A program made the position numbers and the translations under genes. The notes beneath the pieces are model-generated. The model saw nothing but the letters and a program-made list of their open reading frames with translations. It searched no databases and had not been told where the DNA came from. From Arthrobacter sp. N199823 (GTDB taxonomy: Bacteria; Actinomycetota; Actinomycetes; Actinomycetales; Micrococcaceae), in NCBI RefSeq assembly GCF_002929705.1, contig NZ_PJIN01000004.1, forward strand, positions 330,472-394,471: DNA of 64,000 nucleotides, given 5' to 3'. Below are positions 17,353 through 28,397 of this stretch, piece after piece. Each line of letters starts with the position of its first letter. Within the stretch, counting starts at the first letter, position 1.

Positions 17353-18428
17353 GCAACAGCAAACCACAGTGGGTCCCTGACATTCTGGGCCCCGACTATG
17401 AGGCCACCACCTTGCTGGTGCAGACCCGCGAACAGGTGATGGCCGAGCAGGACTACCTTGAACAGGGCTCAGCTGAGCAGAATCTGGCCGGACCGCTTTA
17501 CAGAGCGACCCTGGTGCGGCACCGACCGCGTGAGCGAGCAGCTGGGGCTGGGGTGCCTCGCTCAGGTGTCCCCGTGCTCTTCATCCACGGATGGAGCGAC
17601 TACTTCTACAACACCGGGCTAGCCGAATTCTTTACTGACCGGGGCTACGATTTTTACGCCCTTGACCTCCATAACCATGGACGCAGCTTGGATTCCCCGG
17701 ATATGGGCGGTTACGTAGCCAATCTGGCCGACTACGACGCCGAGATCCTCGCCGCACACGGGGTTATCTGTAATGACGTCACTAACAACTGTGAGATTGG
17801 TGGCGACCGTCAGCTCATCCTGGTGGGCCACTCCACCGGCGGACTCATAGCGACTCTCTGGGCACACCACCATCCTGGACTTGTCAGCCATCTGGTGCTC
17901 AACAGTCCGTGGCTGGAGATTCAGGGAGGAGCCGCCATTAGGCGCGCCGCCACTCCGCTGGTACAGCTTGCTGATCTGCGACCACTGCTGCGCATGCGCG
18001 TTCCAGAGCGTTCCTTTTACTGGCGCGGCATCAGCAATCAGGCGTACGGCGAATGGGCAGTCGATAAAGCCCTGCGACCACCGCACGCGTTTCCCGTCCG
18101 GGCCGGGTGGATGAAGGCCATTTTGGCCGCCCAGCAGGAGGTCGCCACAGGACTAAAGCTCCCCATGCCGATCCTGGTGCTGCTCTCATCCAAGAGCATG
18201 CTCGGCCCGGTGTGGAATGATCAAATGCTGCACGCCGATGTGGTCCTGGACGTGCGCTCTCTCGCCTTGCGAACCCTGTCTCTTGGCAATTCGGTAACGC
18301 TGGAGAGGATCGACGGCGCCCTGCACGAAGTGTTCCTGTCCCGGCGGCCGGTCCGTGAAGACGCCTATGCCAAGTTGGCTCGCTGGCTGCACGGTTACGT
18401 AGATCATAATTTAACCCAACAGCGTTAA
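17349..18428 (+). CDS. Alpha/beta hydrolase (serine hydrolase)
   Basis: Cytosolic hydrolase, 359 residues. The oxyanion-side motif LFIHGWSDY is followed by the nucleophile elbow GHSTGG with S162; a C-terminal histidine for the triad is plausible in GALHEVFLS. The fold resembles monoacylglycerol-lipase-type enzymes, and the first 70 residues form an extension not needed for the fold. Four-base overlap with the upstream flavoprotein gene points to co-expression. Substrate unknown. Confidence 0.85.
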   Translation: MSNSKPQWVPDILGPDYEATTLLVQTREQVMAEQDYLEQGSAEQNLAGPLYRATLVRHRPRERAAGAGVPRSGVPVLFIHGWSDYFYNTGLAEFFTDRGYDFYALDLHNHGRSLDSPDMGGYVANLADYDAEILAAHGVICNDVTNNCEIGGDRQLILVGHSTGGLIATLWAHHHPGLVSHLVLNSPWLEIQGGAAIRRAATPLVQLADLRPLLRMRVPERSFYWRGISNQAYGEWAVDKALRPPHAFPVRAGWMKAILAAQQEVATGLKLPMPILVLLSSKSMLGPVWNDQMLHADVVLDVRSLALRTLSLGNSVTLERIDGALHEVFLSRRPVREDAYAKLARWLHGYVDHNLTQQR

Positions 18429-18456
18429 AAAGAGAGTTAACTGAGAATCAGGCAGC

Positions 18457-19302
18457 CTAGGCTTGAGCGGCTGCGTCTATGGCACCACCATAGCGCCGGT
18501 CTCGGCGGGCATACTCATCCACGGCAGCCCACAAGGTCCGGCGGTCCACATCAGGCCACATGGTATTCATGAAGACGAACTCGGCATAGGCCGACTGCCA
18601 CAGAAGGAAGTTGGAGAGCCGCTGCTCTCCGCTGGATCGTAGGAACAAGTCCACGTCCGGGACATCTGGCAAGTACAGGTACTTCTGGACGGTCTTCTCA
18701 TTAACGTGCTTGGGACTCAGTCGTCCGGCTGCCACATCGGCAGCCAATGCGGCTACGGCATCGGCGATTTCTGCCCGCCCTCCGTAGTTAACACACATGG
18801 TCAACGTGATCACGTCATTGTCTTTGGTATGTTCCTGTGCGGCCTCGAGCTCTTTGATGACCGACCCCCACAACTTTGGCCTGCGTCCGGCCCAGCGAAT
18901 CCGAACTCCCCAGGCGTCAAGCTGGTCCCGCTGACGTCTTAGCACATCTTTGTTAAATCCCATGAGGAAGCGAATCTCTTCCGGTGAGCGCTTCCAGTTT
19001 TCGGTGGAAAAGGCATAGACGCTGATGTACTTAATGCCCATTTCAATGGCACCGGCCATCACATCCAGCAGCGCCGGCTCTCCAGCTTTGTGACCTTCTA
19101 TACGCGGCAGGCCCCGCTCATTGGCCCAACGACCGTTACCGTCCATGACGATGGCCACATGTTCGGGGATAAGTTCTCGTGGAATAGCCGGAACCGGCAC
19201 ACCCGTTGCGTGCGGCCAGGGTGCCACCACGGGTGGCTTTGCCGGATTGCGGCCACTCTTGCTTCCGCTTCTGCTTTTGTTTCCGCTTCGCTCCAGTGCC
19301 AT
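18457..19302 (-). CDS. uppS: Isoprenyl (undecaprenyl or decaprenyl) diphosphate synthase
   Basis: Cis-prenyltransferase making the polyprenyl lipid carrier for wall polymers. Catalytic D54 lies in DGNGRW, with the later signature [16 protein letters not shown] basic, serine-rich N-terminal extension of about 45 residues precedes the domain. I start at the ATG at 19302, just after the recO stop at 19307; a GTG at 19323 is possible but would overlap recO. Product chain length cannot be read from sequence. Downstream of recO in the same direction. Confidence 0.93.
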   Translation of the reverse strand: MALERSGNKSRSGSKSGRNPAKPPVVAPWPHATGVPVPAIPRELIPEHVAIVMDGNGRWANERGLPRIEGHKAGEPALLDVMAGAIEMGIKYISVYAFSTENWKRSPEEIRFLMGFNKDVLRRQRDQLDAWGVRIRWAGRRPKLWGSVIKELEAAQEHTKDNDVITLTMCVNYGGRAEIADAVAALAADVAAGRLSPKHVNEKTVQKYLYLPDVPDVDLFLRSSGEQRLSNFLLWQSAYAEFVFMNTMWPDVDRRTLWAAVDEYARRDRRYGGAIDAAAQA

Positions 19303-19306
19303 ATTT

Positions 19307-20059
19307 CTATACACGCTCCACAAGTTTCAGGGAACGCACTGTGCGTTCCAAATGCCATTGCACGTAAGCAGCTACTAGTCCTGCCGCTTCGCGTCGGTGA
19401 ATTGTCAAAGATCCATCGGCTCCACTCCAGTTGCCACTGAGCAGCTGCCCCAACAACACCATGGTCTCGGGGGCAGGGGCAGGAGAGCCCGGCGGCCGGC
19501 AGTCGTGGCAGACCGCCCCACCCAGCGACGCGTTGAAAGCACCATGGGGACCGGGCTCGCCGCAGCGTGCGCAGTCCGAGAAACTTGGCGCCCACCCTGC
19601 TATCGACACAGCGCGTAACAGATACGAGTCAAGAATGAGTTCGGGGGCATGGGCGCCGCGACTGAGAGCAGCCAGAGCGCCCACCAGCAGCAGGTAGTGG
19701 GCGGTTGAGGTTTCACCATCAATGTCGGTGAGCCGCTCTGCTGTCTCGGCCATGGCTGCAGCCACTACATATCTGTCATAGTTGGCCGCGATGGCATCCC
19801 CGTAGCTGGCACGGGCCACAGCTTGGGTGATGATGTCCAGTGAGCGGCCCTTGACGAGCTGCAGATCTGCCACCATGAATGGTTCAAGTCGGGCGCCGAA
19901 CTTACTGCTTGTACGCCGCACACCTTTGGCTACCGCCCGCAACTGCCCATGATGATGGGTCAATAAGGTGATGATCCGGTCTGCCTCACCCAATTTGTGA
20001 GTACGCAAGATGACGGCATCATCCCTGTAGGTGCGGGCAGCAAACGATTGATTGGGCAC
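19307..20059 (-). CDS. recO: DNA repair protein RecO
   Basis: Recombination mediator that helps load RecA onto gaps together with RecR. The 250-residue protein has the N-terminal OB fold (residues 1-80) and a C-terminal helical domain carrying a four-cysteine zinc site, CARCG and CHDC. The GTG at 20059 follows a strong GGGGGA. In many actinobacteria recO-uppS lies next to era; here leuA, a peptidase gene and an LCP gene separate them. Confidence 0.95.
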   Translation of the reverse strand: MPNQSFAARTYRDDAVILRTHKLGEADRIITLLTHHHGQLRAVAKGVRRTSSKFGARLEPFMVADLQLVKGRSLDIITQAVARASYGDAIAANYDRYVVAAAMAETAERLTDIDGETSTAHYLLLVGALAALSRGAHAPELILDSYLLRAVSIAGWAPSFSDCARCGEPGPHGAFNASLGGAVCHDCRPPGSPAPAPETMVLLGQLLSGNWSGADGSLTIHRREAAGLVAAYVQWHLERTVRSLKLVERV

Positions 20060-20115
20060 TCCCCCATTGTCCCATCTTTACCCGGCGCGGGCGTCCCAAC
20101 CGCGCCGGCAACCAG

Positions 20116-20163
20116 AACACCCCGGTACTGGCCACTGTCATGGCGAATACCGGGGTGTTTTTT
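20116..20163. terminator. Hairpin between recO start and leuA end
   Basis: AACACCCCGGTA (20116-20127) pairs with TACCGGGGTGTT (20148-20159) and is followed on the + strand by a T run. On the - strand the equivalent tail is weaker, but the hairpin is well placed to end leuA transcription before recO. Confidence 0.75.
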
Positions 20164-20185
20164 ACGGCTGGTAGGAGGCTAGGCC

Positions 20186-21952
<1,767 letters not shown>

Positions 21953-21973
21953 TCAACGAGAGGGAGGCCGGCC

Positions 21974-22011
21974 GGGCAACACAAACACCGCAGCGAGGGT
22001 GGCCATTGCCC
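21974..22011 (-). promoter_or_regulatory. leuA leader hairpin
   Basis: Read on the - strand, GGGCAA (22006-22011) pairs with TTGCCC (21974-21979), with a weaker inner CCACC/GGTG pairing. It starts 8 nt after the leader peptide stop and lacks a U tract, so it may act on translation or as part of a larger fold rather than as a terminator. Confidence 0.45.
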
Positions 22012-22018
22012 ACATTGA

Positions 22019-22078
22019 TCACATCAACGGGTTCGAGGCCTCGCCGCGGCAGCTAAGAAGAAGCATTCCAGTGCGCAC
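22019..22078 (-). CDS. leuA leader peptide (predicted)
   Basis: Reading from GTG 22078 gives 19 residues, M-R-T-G-M-L-L-L-S-C-R-G-E-A-S-N-P-L-M, with three successive CTT leucine codons at 22055-22063 and TGA at 22019-22021. An internal ATG at 22066 would give a 15-residue version. TAGGGT at 22085-22090 sits 6 nt upstream, so the GTG probably opens a leaderless transcript; the AGGG within it could alternatively act as a ribosome-binding site. Stalling on the CTT run when charged tRNA-Leu is scarce would report leucine supply to leuA. Leader or LEU-type control of leuA has been proposed for actinobacteria; assignment here is by inspection only. Confidence 0.6.
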   Translation of the reverse strand: MRTGMLLLSCRGEASNPLM

Positions 22079-22240
22079 AAATTCACCCTAACACGGCACG
22101 TAGGATGAAGGTGAACGATCTCACGTTGTGGGCTCTGGCGCCGCCCATCACCACTTCGACAGCCAGACAGCAATTCGGCAAGACTGCAAGAGCACAAATA
22201 TTTTTAAAGGCCGCAAACCCACGAAGGGGAAACGATCCAC

Positions 22241-24205
22241 TTGACTCACACCGGAATCAATCTCAGTAATATTGACCCGAGCACAAGGCCCCAGGATGAC
22301 CTGTTTCGCCACGTCAATGGCGCTTGGCTGGACGCGGAGGTGATTCCTGATGACCGCGCAGTCACCGGCTCATTCATCACCTTGCGTGACGACTCTGAAA
22401 ATGCCGTCAAGGCCATCATTGAACACGCTGCCACCGAGGCAAGTAACCCAGACGCCGCAAATCCCGTCTTATCCGCCAAAATCGGCGCCCTCTATTCGGA
22501 CTTCATGGATGAGGCTGCCATTAACGCTGCCGGGGCCGCGCCGCTCGGTGACAAGCTCCGTGCCATTGCGGAGGCCACCACGATCGATGCCTTGGTCCAA
22601 CTCATGGGCGCGCTTGATCGTACCGGTGGCAGCACCTTGTTTGGTGCCTATGTTAATAACGACGCCGGCAATCCTGACCACGCGCTGCTGCACCTTTTTC
22701 AGGCTGGCCTGGGACTCCCGGATGAGTCCTACTACCGGGATGAAAAGTTTGCGGCAATCCGCGCATCCTATGTGAGTCATATTCAGTCCATGTTGGAGTT
22801 GGCGGCAGTGCCAGATGCCGCGGCAAAGGCACCACGCATCATGGCGCTAGAGACGCAGATCGCCGCGACACATTTGGACAAGGTGTCCCTACGGGATCCG
22901 CAAAAAACATACAACCTGATGACGCGCCAGGAAGTCCTCACCCTGTTGCCTGCACTGGCCACTTGGCTGGATGAGCTCGGCGTCACGGCCGCGCAGAGCA
23001 GCGAAATGGTTGTTGCCACTCCTGAGTTCTTCATCGGCCAGCAGGCGCTGCTGGTGGAAGACCGGATTGCTGACTGGCAGGCATGGCTGGTCATGCGCAC
23101 CATCTCCAGCCTGGCCGGTTACCTGTCCAAGGAATTCGTCGACACCAACTTCGCCTTCTACGGCACAACCCTCAGCGGCACTCCCGCCATCCGGGACCGT
23201 TGGAAGCGCGCCGTGGCACTTGTAGAAGGCGTGCTGGGCGAGGCCGTGGGCCAGCTGTATGTGGCAAAGCACTTCCCGGAATCCCACAAGGCACACATGG
23301 AAGCCCTGGTGGCCAACCTCATTGAGGCCTACCGCATCAGCATCGCCGACCTTGCTTGGATGAGCAATGCAACCAAGGAGAAGGCGCTTGAGAAATTGGC
23401 CGCCTTCACACCCAAAATTGGGTACCCGTCCACGTGGCGTGACTATTCAACCTTGGACATTGTGGAAGGTGACTTGCTGGGCAACATTGAGCGCAGCAAC
23501 GCCTTCGAGCTGGCCCGCCAGCTGGCAAAAATCGGGGCCCCCATTGACCGTGAGGAGTGGCTTATGACCCCACAGACGGTCAATGCCTACTACAACCCCG
23601 CCATGAATGAGGTGGTCTTCCCGGCTGCTATTTTGCAGCCGCCCTTCTTCGATGCCGAGGCCGACGACGCCGCCAACTACGGCGGAATCGGCGCCGTTAT
23701 TGGCCACGAGATTGGCCACGGATTCGATGATCAGGGTTCCCAATTTGACGGTTCCGGAGCACTGCGGAATTGGTGGTCCGACGATGACCGTGCCGCGTTT
23801 GAAAACCTCACGGGAAAATTGGTGAATCAGTACAACGCTTTGTCCCCTGAGGCCGCCCCTGAAGAGTTCGTCAACGGTGAGCTCACTCTGGGTGAGAACA
23901 TTGGTGATCTAGGTGGTTTGGCCATCGGATACAAGGCCTACCACCTAAGCCTCAACGGCAGCAGCGCCCCCGTCATTGATGGACTGAGCGGTGCCACGCG
24001 TTTCTTCTACTCGTGGGCCGAATGCTGGCGTACCAAGATCCGTCACGAGGAAGCCGTGCGGCGCCTCACGGTTGATCCGCACTCCCCCGCGGAACTGCGC
24101 TGCAATGCTGTGGTGAGCAATCTTGACGCCTTCCACGAGGCCTTCGGCACGGCAGACGGGGACCAGCTATGGCTTGCCCCGGAAGAGCGCGTGAGCATCT
24201 GGTAG
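22241..24205 (+). CDS. M13-family metallopeptidase (neprilysin/PepO type)
   Basis: Zinc endopeptidase of 654 residues, the usual M13 size. The zinc motif HEIGH puts ligands at H489 and H493 with catalytic E490; the third ligand is E552 in ENIGDLGG, and NAYYNP is the conserved substrate-binding segment. The C terminus ends in W as is common in the family. No signal peptide or membrane anchor is visible, so it should act in the cytosol on oligopeptides, unlike eukaryotic neprilysin. The TTG start at 22241 is supported by AAGGGGA about 10 nt upstream; no nearby ATG fits. Confidence 0.92.
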   Translation: MTHTGINLSNIDPSTRPQDDLFRHVNGAWLDAEVIPDDRAVTGSFITLRDDSENAVKAIIEHAATEASNPDAANPVLSAKIGALYSDFMDEAAINAAGAAPLGDKLRAIAEATTIDALVQLMGALDRTGGSTLFGAYVNNDAGNPDHALLHLFQAGLGLPDESYYRDEKFAAIRASYVSHIQSMLELAAVPDAAAKAPRIMALETQIAATHLDKVSLRDPQKTYNLMTRQEVLTLLPALATWLDELGVTAAQSSEMVVATPEFFIGQQALLVEDRIADWQAWLVMRTISSLAGYLSKEFVDTNFAFYGTTLSGTPAIRDRWKRAVALVEGVLGEAVGQLYVAKHFPESHKAHMEALVANLIEAYRISIADLAWMSNATKEKALEKLAAFTPKIGYPSTWRDYSTLDIVEGDLLGNIERSNAFELARQLAKIGAPIDREEWLMTPQTVNAYYNPAMNEVVFPAAILQPPFFDAEADDAANYGGIGAVIGHEIGHGFDDQGSQFDGSGALRNWWSDDDRAAFENLTGKLVNQYNALSPEAAPEEFVNGELTLGENIGDLGGLAIGYKAYHLSLNGSSAPVIDGLSGATRFFYSWAECWRTKIRHEEAVRRLTVDPHSPAELRCNAVVSNLDAFHEAFGTADGDQLWLAPEERVSIW

Positions 24206-24228
24206 GACTAGGAGAACAAGGACAAATC

Positions 24229-24268
24229 GGGGCGCCGGGATGAAAGAAATCTTTCATCCCGGCGCCCC
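24229..24268. terminator. Strong hairpin between convergent genes
   Basis: An 18-bp perfect stem (24229-24246 with 24251-24268) around AAAT, with T-rich flanks on both strands. It ends the M13 peptidase message and probably the LCP gene message arriving from the right. Confidence 0.85.
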
Positions 24269-24337
24269 TATTTGTTTGAGTCGCAACAGCTCCAGCAAGT
24301 GGATACAGCTTGCTGCCAGTTCGGGGTCAGTTCGTCG

Positions 24338-25918
24338 CTAGTTGGTGTAGAACAACGGATTGACTACTAAACACCCGGAGCTTTGTTCGGCGGTGCTGGA
24401 GACTATGTCCGGTGGGATTACGATCGTGCCAAACTCCTTGCCGGAGACCCAATCTGCGCCCACTACCAGGCTCACGCCGGTCACCGTGGGATCAGACTTC
24501 ACGGCGCTGGCCGGAAGCTTGAATAGCGTGGCAAGGTCTGCTGCAACATCTGCCATATCGGCGCCGTACAGTAGCTGGGTCTCGTTCACCACTGGGACAT
24601 CGCCAGCCTGCCATGCACTCTGGAAGCCCTTTGCTGCCAGTTCCTGCACAAGCTCCAGGGATCGGCCAACAATTCCAGTGGCATTGACCACGCTGATGGG
24701 TTGAACTGACTTGTCATAGGGCACCGAGCTCGGGGCTGCAGTGGTAGGCGCCGCACTCGCAGGGGCGCCGGACGTGCCAGACGGTTTAGCTGCCGCCGTT
24801 GTGGGCTTTGGACTACCCGTCAAGTCCGTGTCCTTGCGCAGCGCAGCGAAGAACTGGCTGGCCTGAGGCTGTTTGAGCTGAACCCTGTTGTTATCGGCTG
24901 CATATGGCTCGGTGGGAACGGTGACAAAAGAGACCTTGGCGAGGTCGATCTTGGCCAGACGAGTGGCAATCTTCACCATGGAGGGAACATTCGCCAGGTC
25001 CTGGTCAATGGTGAGGTTCTTCGTGATGACGTCAGCCAAGTTGTAAAGCTTGGGCAAATTAGTCAGGGTGTCTTCGCTCTTGACCTTGCGGACCATAGAG
25101 CCGAGGAACTGTTGCTGAGCCTTGATCCGGTCTAGGTCACCGGAATCACCAAAGGCGTGGCGAGTTCGCAGGAAGGCCAAGGCCTGTTCACCTTCCACCA
25201 GGCTTTTGCCCTTGGGCAGACGAAGGAAGGATCCGCCGTCGTCGAACATGGCGTGGTCCACGCATACCTCAACCCCGCCCAGAGCCTTGGAAAGCTCCTT
25301 GACAGCTGTGAAGTCGGCCAGCATGAAGTGGTCAATAGTCAGCCCGGTGACGTCATTGATGGCAGCCACGGTGCAACCGGGGCCTGCCTGCAAGGCCCCG
25401 TTGAGCTGTCCACTGAGGCTCCCAGGGATAGTTTTTTTGTCCGTGGCGGAGACGCAATCGGGGATGGGGACCATCAAGTCGCGAGGGAAACTCGTGACAG
25501 AAACCCTGCTGTTGTCAGGGGAGATATCCATCAGCAGCATGACATCTGACTGGCCGGCTCCGGCCGAGTCCTCCTCGGTGCCGTACTGACTGTTCTTGCC
25601 TTCGCGAGTATCGGTGCCCAGAATCAAGATTTGCAGCGATCCGGTGTCTTCTATGGACGAGCTCGAGGTGCCGTTCGGTACACGGGCATCCAATGGAGAC
25701 GTGGTGACGTTACTCTGCAGCTTGTAGAACAACAGTCCAGCCGTGCCCACCCCGACGACCAAAACCGTGCACAGTGCCAAAGCGGTAATACGGATCCACA
25801 ACGGTGCTTGGCGGCGGGGCTTGAAATGCCTACCGGCCGGATCGTTAGCATTCTCCGGTTCACTATTTGGGGTGCCGGCAGCCTCAGCTGCCCCCGTTTC
25901 GGCACGGCGTCGCCCCAT
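24338..25918 (-). CDS. LytR-CpsA-Psr (LCP) family protein with LytR_C domain
   Basis: Likely transfers polyprenyl-linked wall polymers to peptidoglycan outside the membrane. The 526-residue protein has a cytoplasmic N terminus, one membrane helix (about 42-64), a catalytic LCP domain (about 90-330) with conserved arginine/aspartate stretches such as ILGTDTREG, TSFPRDLMV and FLRTRHAFGDSGDLDR, then a Ser/Pro/Ala-rich linker (about 365-400) and a C-terminal LytR_C domain (about 405-500). The ATG follows GAAAGG. It lies downstream of era in the same direction. Confidence 0.92.
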   Translation of the reverse strand: MGRRRAETGAAEAAGTPNSEPENANDPAGRHFKPRRQAPLWIRITALALCTVLVVGVGTAGLLFYKLQSNVTTSPLDARVPNGTSSSSIEDTGSLQILILGTDTREGKNSQYGTEEDSAGAGQSDVMLLMDISPDNSRVSVTSFPRDLMVPIPDCVSATDKKTIPGSLSGQLNGALQAGPGCTVAAINDVTGLTIDHFMLADFTAVKELSKALGGVEVCVDHAMFDDGGSFLRLPKGKSLVEGEQALAFLRTRHAFGDSGDLDRIKAQQQFLGSMVRKVKSEDTLTNLPKLYNLADVITKNLTIDQDLANVPSMVKIATRLAKIDLAKVSFVTVPTEPYAADNNRVQLKQPQASQFFAALRKDTDLTGSPKPTTAAAKPSGTSGAPASAAPTTAAPSSVPYDKSVQPISVVNATGIVGRSLELVQELAAKGFQSAWQAGDVPVVNETQLLYGADMADVAADLATLFKLPASAVKSDPTVTGVSLVVGADWVSGKEFGTIVIPPDIVSSTAEQSSGCLVVNPLFYTN

Positions 25919-26019
25919 GAATAAACCTTTCAGTATGGATATAAAACTCTGATGAGTTTAGCGGCGAAGGCTGGGAACATCCCCAAAGCCACACGTTCGC
26001 CCAAAATAAACACCAAGAA

Positions 26020-26066
26020 GTTGGGCGGCGGCTCTAAGGAGCGCCGCTCGCCCAACAACTTTTTTT
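26020..26066. terminator. Hairpin between era and the LCP gene
   Basis: GTTGGGCG (26020-26027) pairs with CGCCCAAC (26049-26056), with further GC pairing inside and a T run at 26060-26066 on the + strand. For era, read on the - strand, the downstream tail is only moderately T-rich. Confidence 0.65.
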
Positions 26067-26080
26067 CGAATAGCAGGTGT

Positions 26081-27046
26081 TTAGAAGCCGAGCTTCACAA
26101 GCTGCTTGGGGTCCCGCTGCCAATCCTTGGCTACCTTGACATGCAGGTCCAGATAGATCTTTGTTCCAAGCAAAGCCTCGATGCCTTTTCGGGCGGTGGT
26201 GCCCACATCACGGAGCCGGGCCCCACCCTTACCAATGATGATGGCCTTCTGCGAGGGTCGCTCAACGTAAAGGTTGACACGTACATCCAGCAGCGGGTTG
26301 TCCTCGGGACGCCCCTCACGAGGCAGAATCTCCTCAACCACTACGGCCAGGGAATGCGGCAGCTCGTCACGAACACCTTCCAGTGCAGCCTCGCGGATCA
26401 GCTCCGCGACCATGACAGCCTCGGGCTCGTCGGTGAGGTGACCATCCGGGTACAGGGCAGGCGAGAGGGGCATAAAGCTGGCAATGACGCCGGCCAGGGT
26501 CTCGACTTGGAAGTCTTCCACAGCGGAAACAGGCACGACGGCGGCAAATCCACTCTCGCCGAAGATCTCCCGTCCCAGCCGGTCAACGGCAATGAGCTGG
26601 TCTGTGACAGCCTGGCGGTCCACGGTGTCAGTCTTGGTGACGATGGCGATGACGGGCTTTTTGCCCACCTGTGAAAGCTGCTGAGCGATGAACCGATCAC
26701 CGGGACCGATCTTTTCGTTGGCCGGCAGGCAGAATCCAATGACGTCAACTTCGGCAAGGGTGTCGGCCACTAGATCGTTCAGGCGCTTGCCCAATAGGGT
26801 GCGCGGGCGGTGCAGACCCGGGGTGTCAACCAGAACCAGCTGGTAGCTGTCCCTGTGGACCAGGCCACGAATGGTGTGGCGGGTGGTTTGCGGCTTCGCA
26901 GAAGTGATGGCAACCTTTTGGCCCACCAGTGCGTTAGTCAAGGTCGACTTGCCAGCGTTGGGACGGCCAGCCAAGACGGCAAAGCCGGCTCGAAAGCCGT
27001 CGTCCTTGGGAGCAGGCATAGCCAGTTTCTTGTTCGACTTACTCAT
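26081..27046 (-). CDS. era: GTPase Era
   Basis: Essential GTPase that binds the 3' end of 16S rRNA and checks 30S maturation. From the ATG at 27046 it is 321 residues: G1 GRPNAGKS at 27-34, G3 DTPG, G4 TKTD, and a C-terminal KH domain with IIIGKGGARLRDVG. The longer open frame to 27169 overlaps the previous gene and is not used; the chosen ATG has GGAGC upstream and sits inside the last codons of the CorC-like gene (8-nt overlap), showing tight coupling. Confidence 0.96.
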   Translation of the reverse strand: MSKSNKKLAMPAPKDDGFRAGFAVLAGRPNAGKSTLTNALVGQKVAITSAKPQTTRHTIRGLVHRDSYQLVLVDTPGLHRPRTLLGKRLNDLVADTLAEVDVIGFCLPANEKIGPGDRFIAQQLSQVGKKPVIAIVTKTDTVDRQAVTDQLIAVDRLGREIFGESGFAAVVPVSAVEDFQVETLAGVIASFMPLSPALYPDGHLTDEPEAVMVAELIREAALEGVRDELPHSLAVVVEEILPREGRPEDNPLLDVRVNLYVERPSQKAIIIGKGGARLRDVGTTARKGIEALLGTKIYLDLHVKVAKDWQRDPKQLVKLGF

Positions 27047-28397
27047 GGTTGCTCCTATTATTTTCATCATTGGACGCCTCGTTATGAGACGCAATACCTT
27101 GTTTTTGTTCTGTACTGAAAGTGTCCGTCTCAGGGCGCCTGCTGGCAATACTGCGACTGGCAATGACATGGCTGATGCGGTTGCGTTGGGGTTCTTTACG
27201 TTCTGCTTGCAAAATTAACCCGGACACTTCAACAATGTCCCCCACCATGGGGATCCTACCCAAGTGCTTGGCCAGAAGGCCGCCCACCGTGTCCACCTCG
27301 TCGTCGTCCATGTCCTTGCCAAAGAGCTCACCCAATTCAGCGACAGCCATTCTGGCCCGGATCCGGAATTGTCCTTCAGCAAGTGTTTGCACATCAAGGG
27401 ACACTGAATCGTACTCGTCAGCAATGTCACCGACAATTTCCTCAATGAGGTCCTCAAGGGTGACTAGGCCAGCAGTTCCGCCGTATTCATCCACAACAAT
27501 GGCAACATGGGTGGACTCCACCTGCAGTTCTTTCAGCAGCACATCCACCGGCTTGGACTCGGGAACGTATCTGACACTGCGGGAGAGCTGCTCGACTGTG
27601 GGCTGCCCTTGGACTCCACTGTTGCGATAGAGACTTGCCACCAAATCTTTCAGGTACAAGATGCCCAGAATGTGATCGGTACTGTCGCCGATCACCGGAA
27701 TGCGGGAATAGCCGGAGGAGAGAAAGATCTCCAACGCTTCTTCCAAGGGGGAGTCTTGTTCGATGCTCTGAATATCGGTGCGCGGAACCATGACGGCGCG
27801 AACCATGGTTTCACCCATGTCGATCACGCTGTGGATGAGTTCGGCCTCGTTATCCTCAATCATGTCCGATTCGCTGGCCCTGTCGACGAATTCACGGAAT
27901 TCCTCTTCGCTGACAAACCCCTCATCGGCGGGCGGGGCGTCCTTGGCCAGTGCCGCACCGAGCCGGTTCAACCACTCGGGGATGGGTCCCAGAACGCGGC
28001 GCAGCGCGTGCACCAGCCAGGAGGAGCGGCCCACTAGTGCACCGGCATGGAGCCGGCCTAGGCGACGAGGGGAAACTCCCACGATCATGAAGCCGAGAAA
28101 GGCCATGATGACGGTGGCAATGAGTCCGGCAATCCATTCGTTCTCGAGTAAACGCACAAAGAAAATCGCCACAGCCACGGCAGCGGCCATCTCAGACCAC
28201 ACCCGCCAAAACTTCAGGGCGTTAATGTGTGCCAGCGGATCTTCCAGGACTTTTTCCAAGGAAACGCCCCGGCGGTGCGTGGCAATAGTTTCAGCATCGT
28301 GGCGCGGGAAGAATGCCACGGCTGATTCAATAGCCGTCAGGAAGGCGGCAATGGCCGTGAAGAGAATCCCCATGACCGGTAAGAAAACCAGAGTCAC
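27039..28397 (-). CDS. CorC/HlyC-family CNNM-CBS membrane protein
   Basis: Membrane protein of the hemolysin-C/CorC group, linked to magnesium or cobalt efflux. The 452 residues comprise a short CNNM-type membrane region (two to four helices in the first 150 residues), a paired CBS module (about 190-320, containing VMVPRTDI and VVDEYGGTAGLVTLEDL) and a CorC_HlyC C-terminal domain (about 330-415). A hydrophilic Ser/Glu/Asn-rich tail of about 40 residues runs into era. It overlaps ybeY by 4 nt upstream and era by 8 nt downstream. Transport activity is inferred from the family only. Confidence 0.9.
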   Translation of the reverse strand: MTLVFLPVMGILFTAIAAFLTAIESAVAFFPRHDAETIATHRRGVSLEKVLEDPLAHINALKFWRVWSEMAAAVAVAIFFVRLLENEWIAGLIATVIMAFLGFMIVGVSPRRLGRLHAGALVGRSSWLVHALRRVLGPIPEWLNRLGAALAKDAPPADEGFVSEEEFREFVDRASESDMIEDNEAELIHSVIDMGETMVRAVMVPRTDIQSIEQDSPLEEALEIFLSSGYSRIPVIGDSTDHILGILYLKDLVASLYRNSGVQGQPTVEQLSRSVRYVPESKPVDVLLKELQVESTHVAIVVDEYGGTAGLVTLEDLIEEIVGDIADEYDSVSLDVQTLAEGQFRIRARMAVAELGELFGKDMDDDEVDTVGGLLAKHLGRIPMVGDIVEVSGLILQAERKEPQRNRISHVIASRSIASRRPETDTFSTEQKQGIASHNEASNDENNRSNHE

